Source: an uncultured Prochlorococcus sp. (GTDB lineage: Bacteria; Cyanobacteriota; Cyanobacteriia; PCC-6307; Cyanobiaceae). From it: a DNA stretch of 50,496 bases. The stretch covers positions 1 to 50,496 of the forward strand of contig CACJNU010000013.1 of assembly GCA_902594875.1 (NCBI GenBank), read 5' to 3'. The notes below the pieces were generated by a model. It saw only the letters and a program-made list of their open reading frames with translations. It had not been told where the DNA came from and made no database searches. Of this stretch, positions 36,801-45,661 are shown in pieces. The stretch's first letter is position 1; each line of letters begins with the position of its first letter. The position numbers and the translations under genes are program-made.

Positions 36801-37434
36801 TTATAAAAAAATGAAAAAATAATGCTGAAGAAATTGGAACAATAAAATTATCTATTCCTAAAACACTAAATTGTTCGAGCAAAGTCGCAAAAAAAGCTAT
36901 TGTAAGATAATTTAAATTTAAACTTTTTTGTTGAGCGTATCCTATTGAGCAAACCACTATTAAACTTGTTAAAAACATTGCCATAGTGCCAAATAAAGAT
37001 TTTTTTTGTTTAAAAAAAATCCAACTCTTTGAGTTAAAGTTTTTGCCTATTAATCCCGCTAATCCATCACCAAAAGTCATTATGAAAAATCCATTAATCA
37101 ATGCATATGGATCTTTATCCCAGAAAAGATAAATCAAAATAAATAAACTTAGACAATAAAATAATGTTCCATAACTCTTTCTCTCAACATCCTCAATTGT
37201 TGGAAATAATTTGTAGTTGTAATTTATTAAAACCATTAATGAAACAATTCCTGTAAAAATTAGAGCAGAGTTTTGATTAATTTTTAGAAATTGAGCAATT
37301 GGTATTAAAGGCCCTATTCCAATATGTATTATTTTTCTGACGATTTCTCTGCTGTCTTTATTATATTTTTTAAAAATTATTGATATTAAAAAAATTGAAA
37401 ATAAATAGAATAAAATTATAGTAAATTTTATCAA
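36793..37434 (-). CDS. Phytol/dolichol kinase-like membrane protein
   Basis: A 213-residue integral membrane protein with about six to seven hydrophobic segments. It resembles the SEC59/VTE5 family of CTP-dependent polyprenol and phytol kinases, with conserved-like stretches REIVRKIIHIGIGPLIPIA (about 28-46), SYGTLFYCLS, FGDGLAGLIGK and KSLFGTMAMF. In cyanobacteria and plants VTE5 phosphorylates phytol from chlorophyll turnover for tocopherol synthesis; the substrate here is inferred. The start is TTG (37434-37432), as no internal Met occurs before residue 66. It lies 5 bp after the sigma factor stop on the same strand. Confidence 0.82.
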   Translation of the reverse strand: MIKFTIILFYLFSIFLISIIFKKYNKDSREIVRKIIHIGIGPLIPIAQFLKINQNSALIFTGIVSLMVLINYNYKLFPTIEDVERKSYGTLFYCLSLFILIYLFWDKDPYALINGFFIMTFGDGLAGLIGKNFNSKSWIFFKQKKSLFGTMAMFLTSLIVVCSIGYAQQKSLNLNYLTIAFFATLLEQFSVLGIDNFIVPISSALFFHFFITI

Positions 37435-37439
37435 TTTGG

Positions 37440-38459
37440 TTAAGCTGCTTTTTGATGAGTTGTCATTACTCTAAGTTTTAATATTGCTTTGGCTTCTAGT
37501 TGCCTTACTCTTTCTCGTGAAACATTAATTTGTCTTCCTATTTCAGCGAGTGTTAATGGTTCTTCACCATCTAGGCCAAATCTGAGCTTCATTATTTTTT
37601 GCTCTCTTTCATTTAATTGAGAAAGCCAAGTTCCTAAATGCTCTTTTTGAATAGTCCTATCCATACCTTCCATCGGCTCTTCACAGTTTGGATCAGGTAT
37701 GAGTTCACCAAGGGTACTTCTATCTTCTTCGCCTCTTGCGTGAGCATCTAGGGAAGCGCAAGGAGCGCTTTGAGAAATTAAATCTTCTAAATCTTTTTGA
37801 TCAATTCCCATTTCAGTTGCCATTTCTAATCTGGTAGGTTGTCTACCAAATTTATGTGATAATTCTCTAGAGACTCTTCTCATTTTGGATAGCTTTTCAC
37901 TTATGTGAATTGGCAAACGGATTGTCCTTGCACTGTTATCAATAGCTCTTGTCATTCCTTGCCTAATCCACCAGTAAGCATAAGTTGAGAACTTATATCC
38001 CATAGCAGGATCAAATTTATCCACAGCTCTCTCAAGGCCAATCGCTCCCTCCTGGACAAGGTCTAATAATTCAAGCCCTTGGTTTTGGTATTTTTTTGCA
38101 ACGGAGACAACAAGTCTAAGATTAGCTGCCATCATTCTATCTCTGGCTCTTTTGCCAATCTTAATTTGATAAAGATTTCGTTGCGTTCTATCAGTTTCAG
38201 GAATTTGTAGCAACTTTTTCATGTTCTGAACATGATGAGCTAATTCTATTTCCTCTGCTGGAGTTAATAGAGGTACTCTACCAATGCTACTTAAATAGTA
38301 GCCAATAGAATCTGAAGCGAGTCTTCCAGATTTTTTTTGGCTTTGTTTTGCCGTAAGACTGGATTTTGATTTGCGAGACTTGCCCGCAGTGTTTGGTAAT
38401 CTTGGCTCATCAAAATTATTATCTGAAGAGCTTTTCGCAGATTCCAGAGGGATCCCCAT
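37440..38459 (-). CDS. Group 2 RpoD-like sigma factor
   Basis: A 339-residue sigma70-family factor. Region 1.2 is DSIGYYLSSIGRVPLLTPAE (about 52-71), region 2 includes NLRLVVSVAKKYQNQGLELL and the -10-binding YKFSTYAYWWIRQGMTRAI, and region 4 includes LAEIGRQINVSRERVRQLEA. It lacks the long N-terminal region 1.1 of the principal SigA, so it is one of the alternative group 2 sigmas of marine picocyanobacteria. The ATG at 38459 is preceded 8 nt upstream by AGGAGG, an unusually strong Shine-Dalgarno for this genome; a GTG one codon earlier is too close to it. Confidence 0.93.
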   Translation of the reverse strand: MGIPLESAKSSSDNNFDEPRLPNTAGKSRKSKSSLTAKQSQKKSGRLASDSIGYYLSSIGRVPLLTPAEEIELAHHVQNMKKLLQIPETDRTQRNLYQIKIGKRARDRMMAANLRLVVSVAKKYQNQGLELLDLVQEGAIGLERAVDKFDPAMGYKFSTYAYWWIRQGMTRAIDNSARTIRLPIHISEKLSKMRRVSRELSHKFGRQPTRLEMATEMGIDQKDLEDLISQSAPCASLDAHARGEEDRSTLGELIPDPNCEEPMEGMDRTIQKEHLGTWLSQLNEREQKIMKLRFGLDGEEPLTLAEIGRQINVSRERVRQLEAKAILKLRVMTTHQKAA

Positions 38460-38467
38460 CACCCTGG

Positions 38468-38473
38468 CCTCCT
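38468..38473 (-). promoter_or_regulatory. Strong Shine-Dalgarno of the sigma factor gene
   Basis: AGGAGG on the minus strand with an 8-nt spacer to ATG 38459. Most genes in this window have no recognisable Shine-Dalgarno, so this one decides the start and suggests high translation efficiency. Confidence 0.7.
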
Positions 38474-38666
38474 AAATAATGGATTTTTTAAAAAGCTAGC
38501 ACTGAAATTGAAATAAAAACTACTTTTACGTTGAAATTTAAAGACAAAAATTATTTTTTAAATGCTTATTTATGCAAATCCATTGATATGAGACGATTTT
38601 ACAAAAATTAAAAAAAATTTAAAATATTAAGTATTTTTTTAAATGTTGTAAAAATCAATATTTATT

Positions 38667-40745
38667 TTATTTTTCTATAAGGTCAATTTGCGAACGATTA
38701 TTCGCTGAATTTAATGCATATTTTGTATAGGAACCATCTTCATTCATTATCCAAGAAAAGTAATCATCTTTAATATAGGTTTGCAAAAGTGAGTATATTT
38801 TAGATTTCAAATCGTAATCCTCTATAGGAGTAGCAGCTTCTATTCTTCTATCAAGATTCCGCCTCATCCAATCTGCACTCCCAATAAAAACCTCATTATC
38901 ACCGTTATTACAAAACCAAAAAATTCTTGAGTGTTCAAGAAAATGGCCAATAATGCTTATAACTTTAATATTTTCACTTAAATTTTTTCTTTGGGGATAC
39001 AAGCAACAAATACCTCTGACGATAAGGCTAATTTTTACACCTTTGTCTGAAGCTAAATAAAGAAGTTTAATTATTTCTGGGTCTACTAAAGAATTCATTT
39101 TTGCAATTATTTCGGCCTTTTTGCCTTCTTCTGCATTTTTAATTTCTCTCTTAATCAGAAATATAAATTTCTCTCTCATTGATGAGGGAGAAACTAATAA
39201 CTTTTGATAACTTTTTTGTTTAGAAAAACCAGATAAGTAGTTAAATAACTCAAGTAAATCTGATGCAATATCAGGATCAGTTGAAAGTAATCCTAAATCT
39301 GTATAAAACTTTGAAGTATTAGAGTTATAATTTCCTGTTCCAATATGGAAATAATTCCTTAATCGTCCTTTCTCTTTTCTTACTATTAAGGCAATTTTTG
39401 TATGTGTTTTAAATCCGATGATTCCATATACAACATGAATTCCAGCTTGTTCAAGTTGTTTTGCCCATTGAATATTATTGTCTTCATCAAATCTTGCTTT
39501 TAGTTCAACAAGAGTCATTACTTCTTTCCCATTATTTGCAGCTCTCATTAAAGCTGCAATGATAGGGGAATCTTGGGAAACTCGATATAAAGTAATTTTT
39601 ATAGCCATTACAAGTGGATCATCAGCTGCTCTGTTTATAAATTCTTCAACTGAAGTTTTAAATAAGTCATAGGGATGATGAAGCAGAATATTTTTTTTTC
39701 TAAGTATCTTGAAAATAGAATTAGAGTTTTTGTTTGAAGGCAGATCTAAATGTTTTAATTCTGGGTGAGTTTTTCCAATTAGTAGATTATTTTTTAAATC
39801 ATCTCTATCAATTTTTGTAAGCTGATTTAAATCGTCTAGGCCTAATAAACTTTTGCAAAAGTATATATATTCTTTCTGTATTGAGATACTTTCAATAAGT
39901 AATTTTAGAATATTTTCTGGCATATCTGACTCCACTTCTAATCTAACTACGTCTCCACCTAATCTTCTTTTTTGCAAACTTTGTTCAACAGCTAAAAGTA
40001 GATCATCAGCTTCAAGTTCTTTTAATTCTAAATCTGCATCTCTTGTCACTCTAAAAAAAGAGTAATTTATACATTCCATTCCCTTAAATAAAGTATTTAT
40101 ATTATTCCCAATTAAATCTTCAACAATTATGAAACAGTGAGAACTTTCATCACTAAGTTGAGTAATTTCATTGGGAATTCGTATAAATCGGGGTATATTT
40201 TTTGTTGGTATTTTTACTCTGACAAACTGATTTTTAGAATCCTCCTCATTCTTTATTAAAGCTGCTAAATTTAGACTTAAATTACTTATAAAAGGAAATG
40301 GATGTGCCGGATCAACAACTAATGGAGTTAATAAAGGGAAAATAGATGTTTTAAAGAAGTTATTACACCAATTCCTTTGATTTTCACTTAGGTGATTATA
40401 TTTTTTTAAAATTACACCTTTTTCTTTTAATTCATTTTTTAATTCGTTATTTACATAGTTTTCTTGAAGAATAGTTAAATTCTTTACTTCTTTATTTATT
40501 TTTGTTAATTGCTCTTTAGGGGTAAGTCCATCAATACTTTTTTTAGTAATTCCTGCTTCAACTTGAGCTTTTAAGGAAGCTACCCTTACCATAAAAAATT
40601 CATCTAGATTATTACTAAAAATTGAACAAAATTTTACTTTATCTAGGATTTTGTACTCCTTTTCCATCCCAGTTAGGAGTACTCTTTTATTGAATTCAAT
40701 CCAACTTAATTCTCTATTAATAAAAACATCAACCTGGCTTTTCAT
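38667..40745 (-). CDS. ppk: Polyphosphate kinase PPK1
   Basis: Polymerises ATP gamma-phosphate into polyphosphate, a phosphorus store relevant in oligotrophic oceans. The 692-residue protein has the N, H, C1 and C2 domain order. N-terminal FINRELSWIEFNKRVLL and the LLTPLVVDPAHPFPFISNLS loop are typical. The autophosphorylated histidine is in YFHIGTGNYNSNTSKFYTDL (roughly residue 450), and the second active-site histidine in GHFLEHSRIFWFCN (roughly 600), followed by GSADWMRRNLDRRIE. The start ATG overlaps the MFS stop by 4 bp (ATGA), so both genes share a transcript. Confidence 0.96.
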   Translation of the reverse strand: MKSQVDVFINRELSWIEFNKRVLLTGMEKEYKILDKVKFCSIFSNNLDEFFMVRVASLKAQVEAGITKKSIDGLTPKEQLTKINKEVKNLTILQENYVNNELKNELKEKGVILKKYNHLSENQRNWCNNFFKTSIFPLLTPLVVDPAHPFPFISNLSLNLAALIKNEEDSKNQFVRVKIPTKNIPRFIRIPNEITQLSDESSHCFIIVEDLIGNNINTLFKGMECINYSFFRVTRDADLELKELEADDLLLAVEQSLQKRRLGGDVVRLEVESDMPENILKLLIESISIQKEYIYFCKSLLGLDDLNQLTKIDRDDLKNNLLIGKTHPELKHLDLPSNKNSNSIFKILRKKNILLHHPYDLFKTSVEEFINRAADDPLVMAIKITLYRVSQDSPIIAALMRAANNGKEVMTLVELKARFDEDNNIQWAKQLEQAGIHVVYGIIGFKTHTKIALIVRKEKGRLRNYFHIGTGNYNSNTSKFYTDLGLLSTDPDIASDLLELFNYLSGFSKQKSYQKLLVSPSSMREKFIFLIKREIKNAEEGKKAEIIAKMNSLVDPEIIKLLYLASDKGVKISLIVRGICCLYPQRKNLSENIKVISIIGHFLEHSRIFWFCNNGDNEVFIGSADWMRRNLDRRIEAATPIEDYDLKSKIYSLLQTYIKDDYFSWIMNEDGSYTKYALNSANNRSQIDLIEK

Positions 40746-42028
40746 TGAGATACTTGTGAATTTTGATTGCTAAAAGAATTATTGTTTTTACCCTCTGCAA
40801 TAAGGTATATCATGAAAAGTAAGATAATGGAACCAGCTATAAAAGGTGATTTAGGACCAAAACTATCATAAACCCTTCCTGCCATTGCAATTCCTAAAAC
40901 TCCTCCAAGACTCTGCAGACCTTGAAGGTTACTTAGAATTGAGCCCTGTTTATCAACGTCTAATTTCTTTGATATTAGTGCTCTTAACGTGGGCGTAATT
41001 AATCCTGCCCCAACAGCTAAAAATGAAACAGCTGAATAAATATTAATTGTCGCATTTTCTTTTGGAGCAGTTATTAAAAGAGCACACGCCACAAGAATAA
41101 AGCCTGATCCAATAAGTGTTAATCGCATTTCGCCAAATTGCTTTACCAGAGGCCCAATTAGTCCTCCCTGAACGATAATCGCAATGATTCCTACTACAAC
41201 AAGAGTTCCGCTTGATGCTTTGGTCGTCCAGTTTAAAGATTCTTGGAGGAAAAATATAAGGATATTTGTCAATCCAGTAAAAGCAATAAAGTAAATAAAG
41301 AAAGCTAATGATAATTTTTTAATCTTTTCTTCTTTGAAAACTTTAAATAGAGCTTTTAAAGGGTTTTTTAAAGCAGTTTTTGATTTATTTATTTCACTAT
41401 TAGGCTTGGTTTCTGGTAAGTAAAAAAATACAAGAAGAAAATTTATTATTGGAATGATTGAGGCTATCAAAACTGGAATAATAAAATTATTATTTGTATT
41501 TCTTGCAAAAATTACAACAAAAATATTACCTAAGAAAAAACTTAAGCCAAAAGCTACACCAATAAGACCAAATGTTTTTGCTCTTTTTTCAGGGCTTGAA
41601 ATATCTGCAAGAATTGTTGTTGCAGTAGCTGCAGTCCCTCCACTTAAACCGTCAATAAGTCTCGCTAAAAATAATAAAAATAACGGGATAGTGGCTATTG
41701 AATTTGACCAATTAAAAAGAACTGTAAAAGATAATATTGATATTCCTATTACTGAACCAGTAATACAAAAAAGAGTGACAGGTCTTCTTCCATATCTATC
41801 ACTCATAAGTCCAATAAAAGGAGAAGCTGTAAATTGAGCTAGTTGGTAGGTGCATGATAATAAACCATATGTACTTGCTTTAGAGTCAAAAAGTAAAACA
41901 AAAGAGGGTAATATGGGTAACAGTATACTTTCACTTAAACGATCATTTAGAAGAGTGATAAACGCACTAAGGAGAGTAAATTTTTTATTTGGTTTTAATA
42001 AACTTTCTTTCACAATATTTACCTTCAT
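40742..42028 (-). CDS. MFS drug-efflux-type transporter
   Basis: A 428-residue major facilitator protein with 12 predicted membrane segments. The family motif A between segments 2 and 3 is GLMSDRYGRRPV. A second region, LFLARLIDGLSGGTAATATT, resembles TetA/DHA1-type exporters. The central loop (about 205-235) is basic and polar. The substrate cannot be told. It starts with ATG only 30 bp from the cobA start on the other strand, so the two divergent promoters must overlap coding DNA. Co-translation with ppk suggests shared regulation rather than shared chemistry. Confidence 0.88.
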   Translation of the reverse strand: MKVNIVKESLLKPNKKFTLLSAFITLLNDRLSESILLPILPSFVLLFDSKASTYGLLSCTYQLAQFTASPFIGLMSDRYGRRPVTLFCITGSVIGISILSFTVLFNWSNSIATIPLFLLFLARLIDGLSGGTAATATTILADISSPEKRAKTFGLIGVAFGLSFFLGNIFVVIFARNTNNNFIIPVLIASIIPIINFLLVFFYLPETKPNSEINKSKTALKNPLKALFKVFKEEKIKKLSLAFFIYFIAFTGLTNILIFFLQESLNWTTKASSGTLVVVGIIAIIVQGGLIGPLVKQFGEMRLTLIGSGFILVACALLITAPKENATINIYSAVSFLAVGAGLITPTLRALISKKLDVDKQGSILSNLQGLQSLGGVLGIAMAGRVYDSFGPKSPFIAGSIILLFMIYLIAEGKNNNSFSNQNSQVSQ

Positions 42029-42058
42029 TGCGATTAACTTTTACTACCATACTTGTTA

Positions 42059-42874
42059 ATGGAGATTATTGTGCCCGGCATTGTTTATTTAGTTGGAGCA
42101 GGTCCTGGTGACCCTGAGCTTTTGACTCTTAAAGCTTTACGTCTAATAAAAAACTGTGATGCATTAGTTCATGATGCTTTAATCCCGGATGAAATAACAA
42201 AAGAGGCAGGAAAAAATACAGAAATTTTCCATGTAGGCAAAAGAGCTGGGAAGTGTTCTGTACCTCAGGCTGAAACTAATGATCTTATTTTGAAATTGGC
42301 AAGAGAAGGCAAAAATGTCGTAAGGCTTAAAGGAGGAGATCCATTCGTTTTTTCTAGAGGTGGTGAAGAGGTATCGATTTTAGAAAAAAATGGAATTTCA
42401 GTTGAAATCGTTCCTGGTATTACTTCTGGGATAGCTGCCCCCACATATTTTGGTATTCCACTAACCCATAGAGATGCTGCTAGTTCCGTAACTTTCGTCA
42501 CTGGACATGAGCGTGTAGATAAGGAAAAAAAGACAGTGAATTGGAGAGATTTAGCTAAATCATCAGATAGTTTAGTAATTTTTATGGGTATAAAAAATAT
42601 TGAATATATTGTGGAAGAATTAATTCTAGGTGGTTTAGATAAGAATACTAAATGCGCTGTGATTCAAGAAGCTACTTTAAAAAATCAAAAATGTTTGATT
42701 GAGAAATTAGATAATCTTCCAGCTAAAATCAAAAATAAAAAATTTTTAGCTCCATCAATAATCATTATTGGAAAAATTGTTGAATTTAAGGTTAATAACA
42801 ATATAACTAAAGTTTCTGATGTCTATTTACCAGATATTAATAAAGTTCAACTATATAATAAATCCCAAAAATAA
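42059..42874 (+). CDS. cobA: Uroporphyrinogen-III C-methyltransferase
   Basis: SAM-dependent methylation of uroporphyrinogen III to precorrin-2, leading to sirohaem and cobalamin. I choose ATG 42059 (MEIIVPGIVYLVGAGPGDPE), giving 271 residues; a TTG two codons upstream and a GTG four codons downstream are alternatives. Conserved segments are YLVGAGPGDPELLTLKAL, the GGDPFVFSRGGEE motif (about 102) and VPGITSGIAAPTYFGIPLTH. This single-domain form lacks CysG dehydrogenase/chelatase. QueG in this window needs a cobalamin cofactor. The last 28 bp overlap the convergent pabC gene. Confidence 0.95.
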   Translation: MEIIVPGIVYLVGAGPGDPELLTLKALRLIKNCDALVHDALIPDEITKEAGKNTEIFHVGKRAGKCSVPQAETNDLILKLAREGKNVVRLKGGDPFVFSRGGEEVSILEKNGISVEIVPGITSGIAAPTYFGIPLTHRDAASSVTFVTGHERVDKEKKTVNWRDLAKSSDSLVIFMGIKNIEYIVEELILGGLDKNTKCAVIQEATLKNQKCLIEKLDNLPAKIKNKKFLAPSIIIIGKIVEFKVNNNITKVSDVYLPDINKVQLYNKSQK

Positions 42875-43674
42875 ATTGGATCGAATTTAGGTTTAAGCTT
42901 TAAATCATTAACTTGATTAATTTGCCTACAAGATAAGCTATTAATTGCAATTATTATGTCATCATTTTGAAATTTTGGAGGAATTAACTCTTCTTTTACA
43001 ATTTTCAATTTTAAGGCTTTAGAAATCATAATCCCCTCTAAACAGCCGCTCTCTTTTCTAGGAGTTATCCATTGATTATTTCGTTTAATTAGAAGATTAA
43101 ATGTACTTCCACAACAAAGTTCACCTGACGTATTCAAAAGGATAGAATCATCAAATGATTTTTCATTAGCTTCTGTCAAAACTTGTATTGCCTGATTATA
43201 TGAAAATGTTTTGCATTTACTTATAAGACTGAATTCATTTATTTTTTCTGTTTGACTAATGCAAACGCTTATTGGATTAAAATTTGGTTTGATTCTATAG
43301 AACTCAAGCCATATATTATCCAAATCTTTTGTCTCTGAAGTGCTATCAATTGTTAGGGTTCGACCTTCATTAGTTCCTCGACTATAGTTTATTCTTACTG
43401 AAGCAAATTGATCATTTTTAAGCGATAACTTTCTAATTCCATCGTGAATAAGTTGTCTCAAAGTTAATTTATTTATTTTGAGATTAATATTTAAAATCTT
43501 GCTACTTTTTTCTAACCTTTTTAGGTGTTCATCAAAAAGAATAGGTTTGTTTTCTTTTATCAAAATGGTCTCAAATATACCATCAGCAAATTTTAATCCT
43601 CTATTATTAGCAGCAATAAATATTCTATCAATATCCAACCATTGATACTTGTGCCAGCCTAATGTTTCAATCAT
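42847..43674 (-). CDS. pabC: Aminodeoxychorismate lyase-like class IV aminotransferase
   Basis: PLP enzyme likely releasing p-aminobenzoate from aminodeoxychorismate in folate synthesis. The 275-residue protein has the class IV pattern: RGLKFADGIFETILIKENKP (about 30-49), the probable PLP lysine in SKCKTFSYNQ, and FDDSILLNTSGELCCGSTFN. Branched-chain or D-amino acid transaminases share this fold, but the 4-bp overlap with pabB upstream strongly supports pabC. The ATG is at 43674. It lies at the end of the queE-queC-pabB-pabC operon and overlaps cobA tail to tail. Confidence 0.85.
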   Translation of the reverse strand: MIETLGWHKYQWLDIDRIFIAANNRGLKFADGIFETILIKENKPILFDEHLKRLEKSSKILNINLKINKLTLRQLIHDGIRKLSLKNDQFASVRINYSRGTNEGRTLTIDSTSETKDLDNIWLEFYRIKPNFNPISVCISQTEKINEFSLISKCKTFSYNQAIQVLTEANEKSFDDSILLNTSGELCCGSTFNLLIKRNNQWITPRKESGCLEGIMISKALKLKIVKEELIPPKFQNDDIIIAINSLSCRQINQVNDLKLKPKFDPIYFWDLLYS

Positions 43675-44984
43675 TTGAGTGAATCAATTAACGGTAAAAG
43701 CTTCCACTTTAGTTCATTAGTTTCCTCTTCAGGGTTTGAGTCAATAACTATTCCGCAACCAGCATATATATTGATTTTTTTATCTTTAATTAAAAATGAT
43801 CTTATTAGTATATTGCTGTCAAACTCTCCATTCCAGTCAAGCTTTAAAAAAGAGCCACAGTATGGTCCACGTTCATACTCTTCTAATTCAAAAAGTCTCT
43901 GGCATGATCTTAATTTAGGTGCTCCAGTTATAGAGCCCCCAGGCCAACAAGCTTTTAGTAAATCAATCCAGTTTTTATCTTTTTTTAATTTGCCTCGAAT
44001 TACTGAAGTTAGATGATGAACTTTTAAGAAACTTTCAAGCTTTAATATTTCTGGCACCATAATACTTCCTGTCTCGCAAACTTTACTTAAATCATTTCTT
44101 ATTAGGTCAACAATCATAATATTTTCTGCTCTATCTTTTTCGTTCGTTATTAAATCGATAGCATTAAGTGCGTCTTGATTTAAATCCTTATCTCTGGATC
44201 TAGTTCCTTTGATTGGTCTTGATTCTACAAAATTTTTATTATCTATTTTTATAAATCTTTCTGGCGAGGTAGATAATACAGCCTCTTTAGAATTATCATT
44301 ATTTATTATTATTCCTCCAAAGGGAGCTCTTAATTTCCTTCTTATTTTCAAATAAATATCTAGAGGATTATAGTATTTGGAAGATTCAAGTTCGCATTTA
44401 GTTGTTAGGTTTGCTTGAAATATATCCCCTAAAGAAATTAATTTTTTTAATTTTAGAATATTTTTCTGAAATTTTTCAGCCATTTCGTCCAAATCGATTT
44501 TTGAAAAATCAAAATTCAAATTTGTTTTAATAATTTCTTCTTCAATATTTTTAATATTATTGATTATGTTTTTATAATTCATCAGTTCAGATGAGTTTGT
44601 GCCTTCGATAATTATTTCTTTTTTTATTAGATTACATTTAATGATTGGATCATATGATGCAATCCATAAAGTTGCCATATTAGATTCTCGCCATGGGTTT
44701 TTGGGTTCTATGAATACTCCAGCTTCATAACTTAACCATCCGATCCAAAATCCTTTTTCAATATTTTTTAAGTTGTTAAATGGATTATTAGTTTTGTCTA
44801 AGTTATTGATATTTCTTGATTGGATTATTTTTTTAGGTTTAATTCCTATTATTGACCATTCCCCATTTTCTTTGCCATCACTGTCTAGCCAAGCTAATCC
44901 TTTATCTCCGAATTTTTTTGTTAGTTGATGCGTAATCAATGCTGGATCTATCCATTTTTCTAGAATTATTTTTTTTATTTTCAT
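43671..44984 (-). CDS. pabB: Aminodeoxychorismate synthase component I
   Basis: Converts chorismate with ammonia to 4-amino-4-deoxychorismate, the precursor of p-aminobenzoate. The 437-residue protein belongs to the anthranilate synthase I/PabB family: GDIFQANLTTKCELE (about 192), SPERFIKIDN, SRPIKGTRSRD, ENIMIVDLIRNDLSKVC and WPGGSITGAPKLRSCQRLFE. The N-terminal third is divergent. TrpE is the closest alternative, but the translational coupling to a class IV lyase favours PabB. The start ATG overlaps the queC stop by 4 bp, and the stop overlaps the pabC ATG by 4 bp. Confidence 0.9.
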   Translation of the reverse strand: MKIKKIILEKWIDPALITHQLTKKFGDKGLAWLDSDGKENGEWSIIGIKPKKIIQSRNINNLDKTNNPFNNLKNIEKGFWIGWLSYEAGVFIEPKNPWRESNMATLWIASYDPIIKCNLIKKEIIIEGTNSSELMNYKNIINNIKNIEEEIIKTNLNFDFSKIDLDEMAEKFQKNILKLKKLISLGDIFQANLTTKCELESSKYYNPLDIYLKIRRKLRAPFGGIIINNDNSKEAVLSTSPERFIKIDNKNFVESRPIKGTRSRDKDLNQDALNAIDLITNEKDRAENIMIVDLIRNDLSKVCETGSIMVPEILKLESFLKVHHLTSVIRGKLKKDKNWIDLLKACWPGGSITGAPKLRSCQRLFELEEYERGPYCGSFLKLDWNGEFDSNILIRSFLIKDKKINIYAGCGIVIDSNPEEETNELKWKLLPLIDSLK

Positions 44985-45655
44985 TTTTTATTATTGTTAT
45001 AAAGCCATTTTTCATAAGCGGCATTTCTAATTCTGCAGCTATCACACTTACCGCATGGTTTTGAATTACCCGAATAACAACTCCATGTTTTATCTAAAGG
45101 GACATGATTATCAAAAGCTAATTTAATAATTTCCTCTTTATTTAAATCTAATAATGGTGTCCAAAGTTTTATTGGATTATTTTCTCTTCCTCTTTTATTG
45201 GCTAAATCTGCTAATTCTTGAAATTTTTTAATGTAGTCAGGTCTGCAATCTGGATAGCCAGAATAATCTAGTGCATTAACTCCTAATCCTATAAAATCAG
45301 CATCTATTGCTTCGGCATAACTTAGTGCAACGGAAATAAATATAGTATTTCTCCCAGGAACATAAGTATTAGGAATTTGATTAGTTTGTACTCCTTCTAT
45401 TGGAATATTTTTTTGAGTATCAGTTAATGACGATCCTCCCCATAAAGATAAGTCAAGCTTAATTATTTTAAATTCTTCGATATCAAAGTGTTTTGCAATT
45501 ATTGATGCAGAATTTAATTCTTTTTTATGGCGTTGACCATAGTCAAATGAAAGGCCAAAAATTTTAGCTTCGGATTTTTTGGCGATACCAGTAACTGTAG
45601 AAGAATCTAAACCTCCAGATAATAAAACTACTATCGATTTATTTTTAAGAGTCAT
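44981..45655 (-). CDS. queC: 7-cyano-7-deazaguanine synthase QueC
   Basis: ATP-dependent conversion of 7-carboxy-7-deazaguanine to preQ0 in queuosine synthesis. The 224-residue protein has the PP-loop VVLLSGGLDSSTV (about 9-21) and the zinc-binding cysteines near the C terminus, CYSGNSKPCGKCDSCRIR (Cys-x7-Cys-x2-Cys-x2-Cys). The central segment TYVPGRNTIFISVALSYAEA is typical. The ATG is at 45655. It starts 6 bp after the queE stop and overlaps pabB by 4 bp, so translation across queE-queC-pabB-pabC is tightly coupled. Confidence 0.96.
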   Translation of the reverse strand: MTLKNKSIVVLLSGGLDSSTVTGIAKKSEAKIFGLSFDYGQRHKKELNSASIIAKHFDIEEFKIIKLDLSLWGGSSLTDTQKNIPIEGVQTNQIPNTYVPGRNTIFISVALSYAEAIDADFIGLGVNALDYSGYPDCRPDYIKKFQELADLANKRGRENNPIKLWTPLLDLNKEEIIKLAFDNHVPLDKTWSCYSGNSKPCGKCDSCRIRNAAYEKWLYNNNKK

Positions 45656-45661
45656 ATGATT

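Noticed and set aside
38460..38666. 207-bp sigma factor upstream region searched for small genes or a small RNA
   Set aside because: Only AT-rich sequence and no clear -10/-35 pair or structured RNA signature apart from the AGGAGG.
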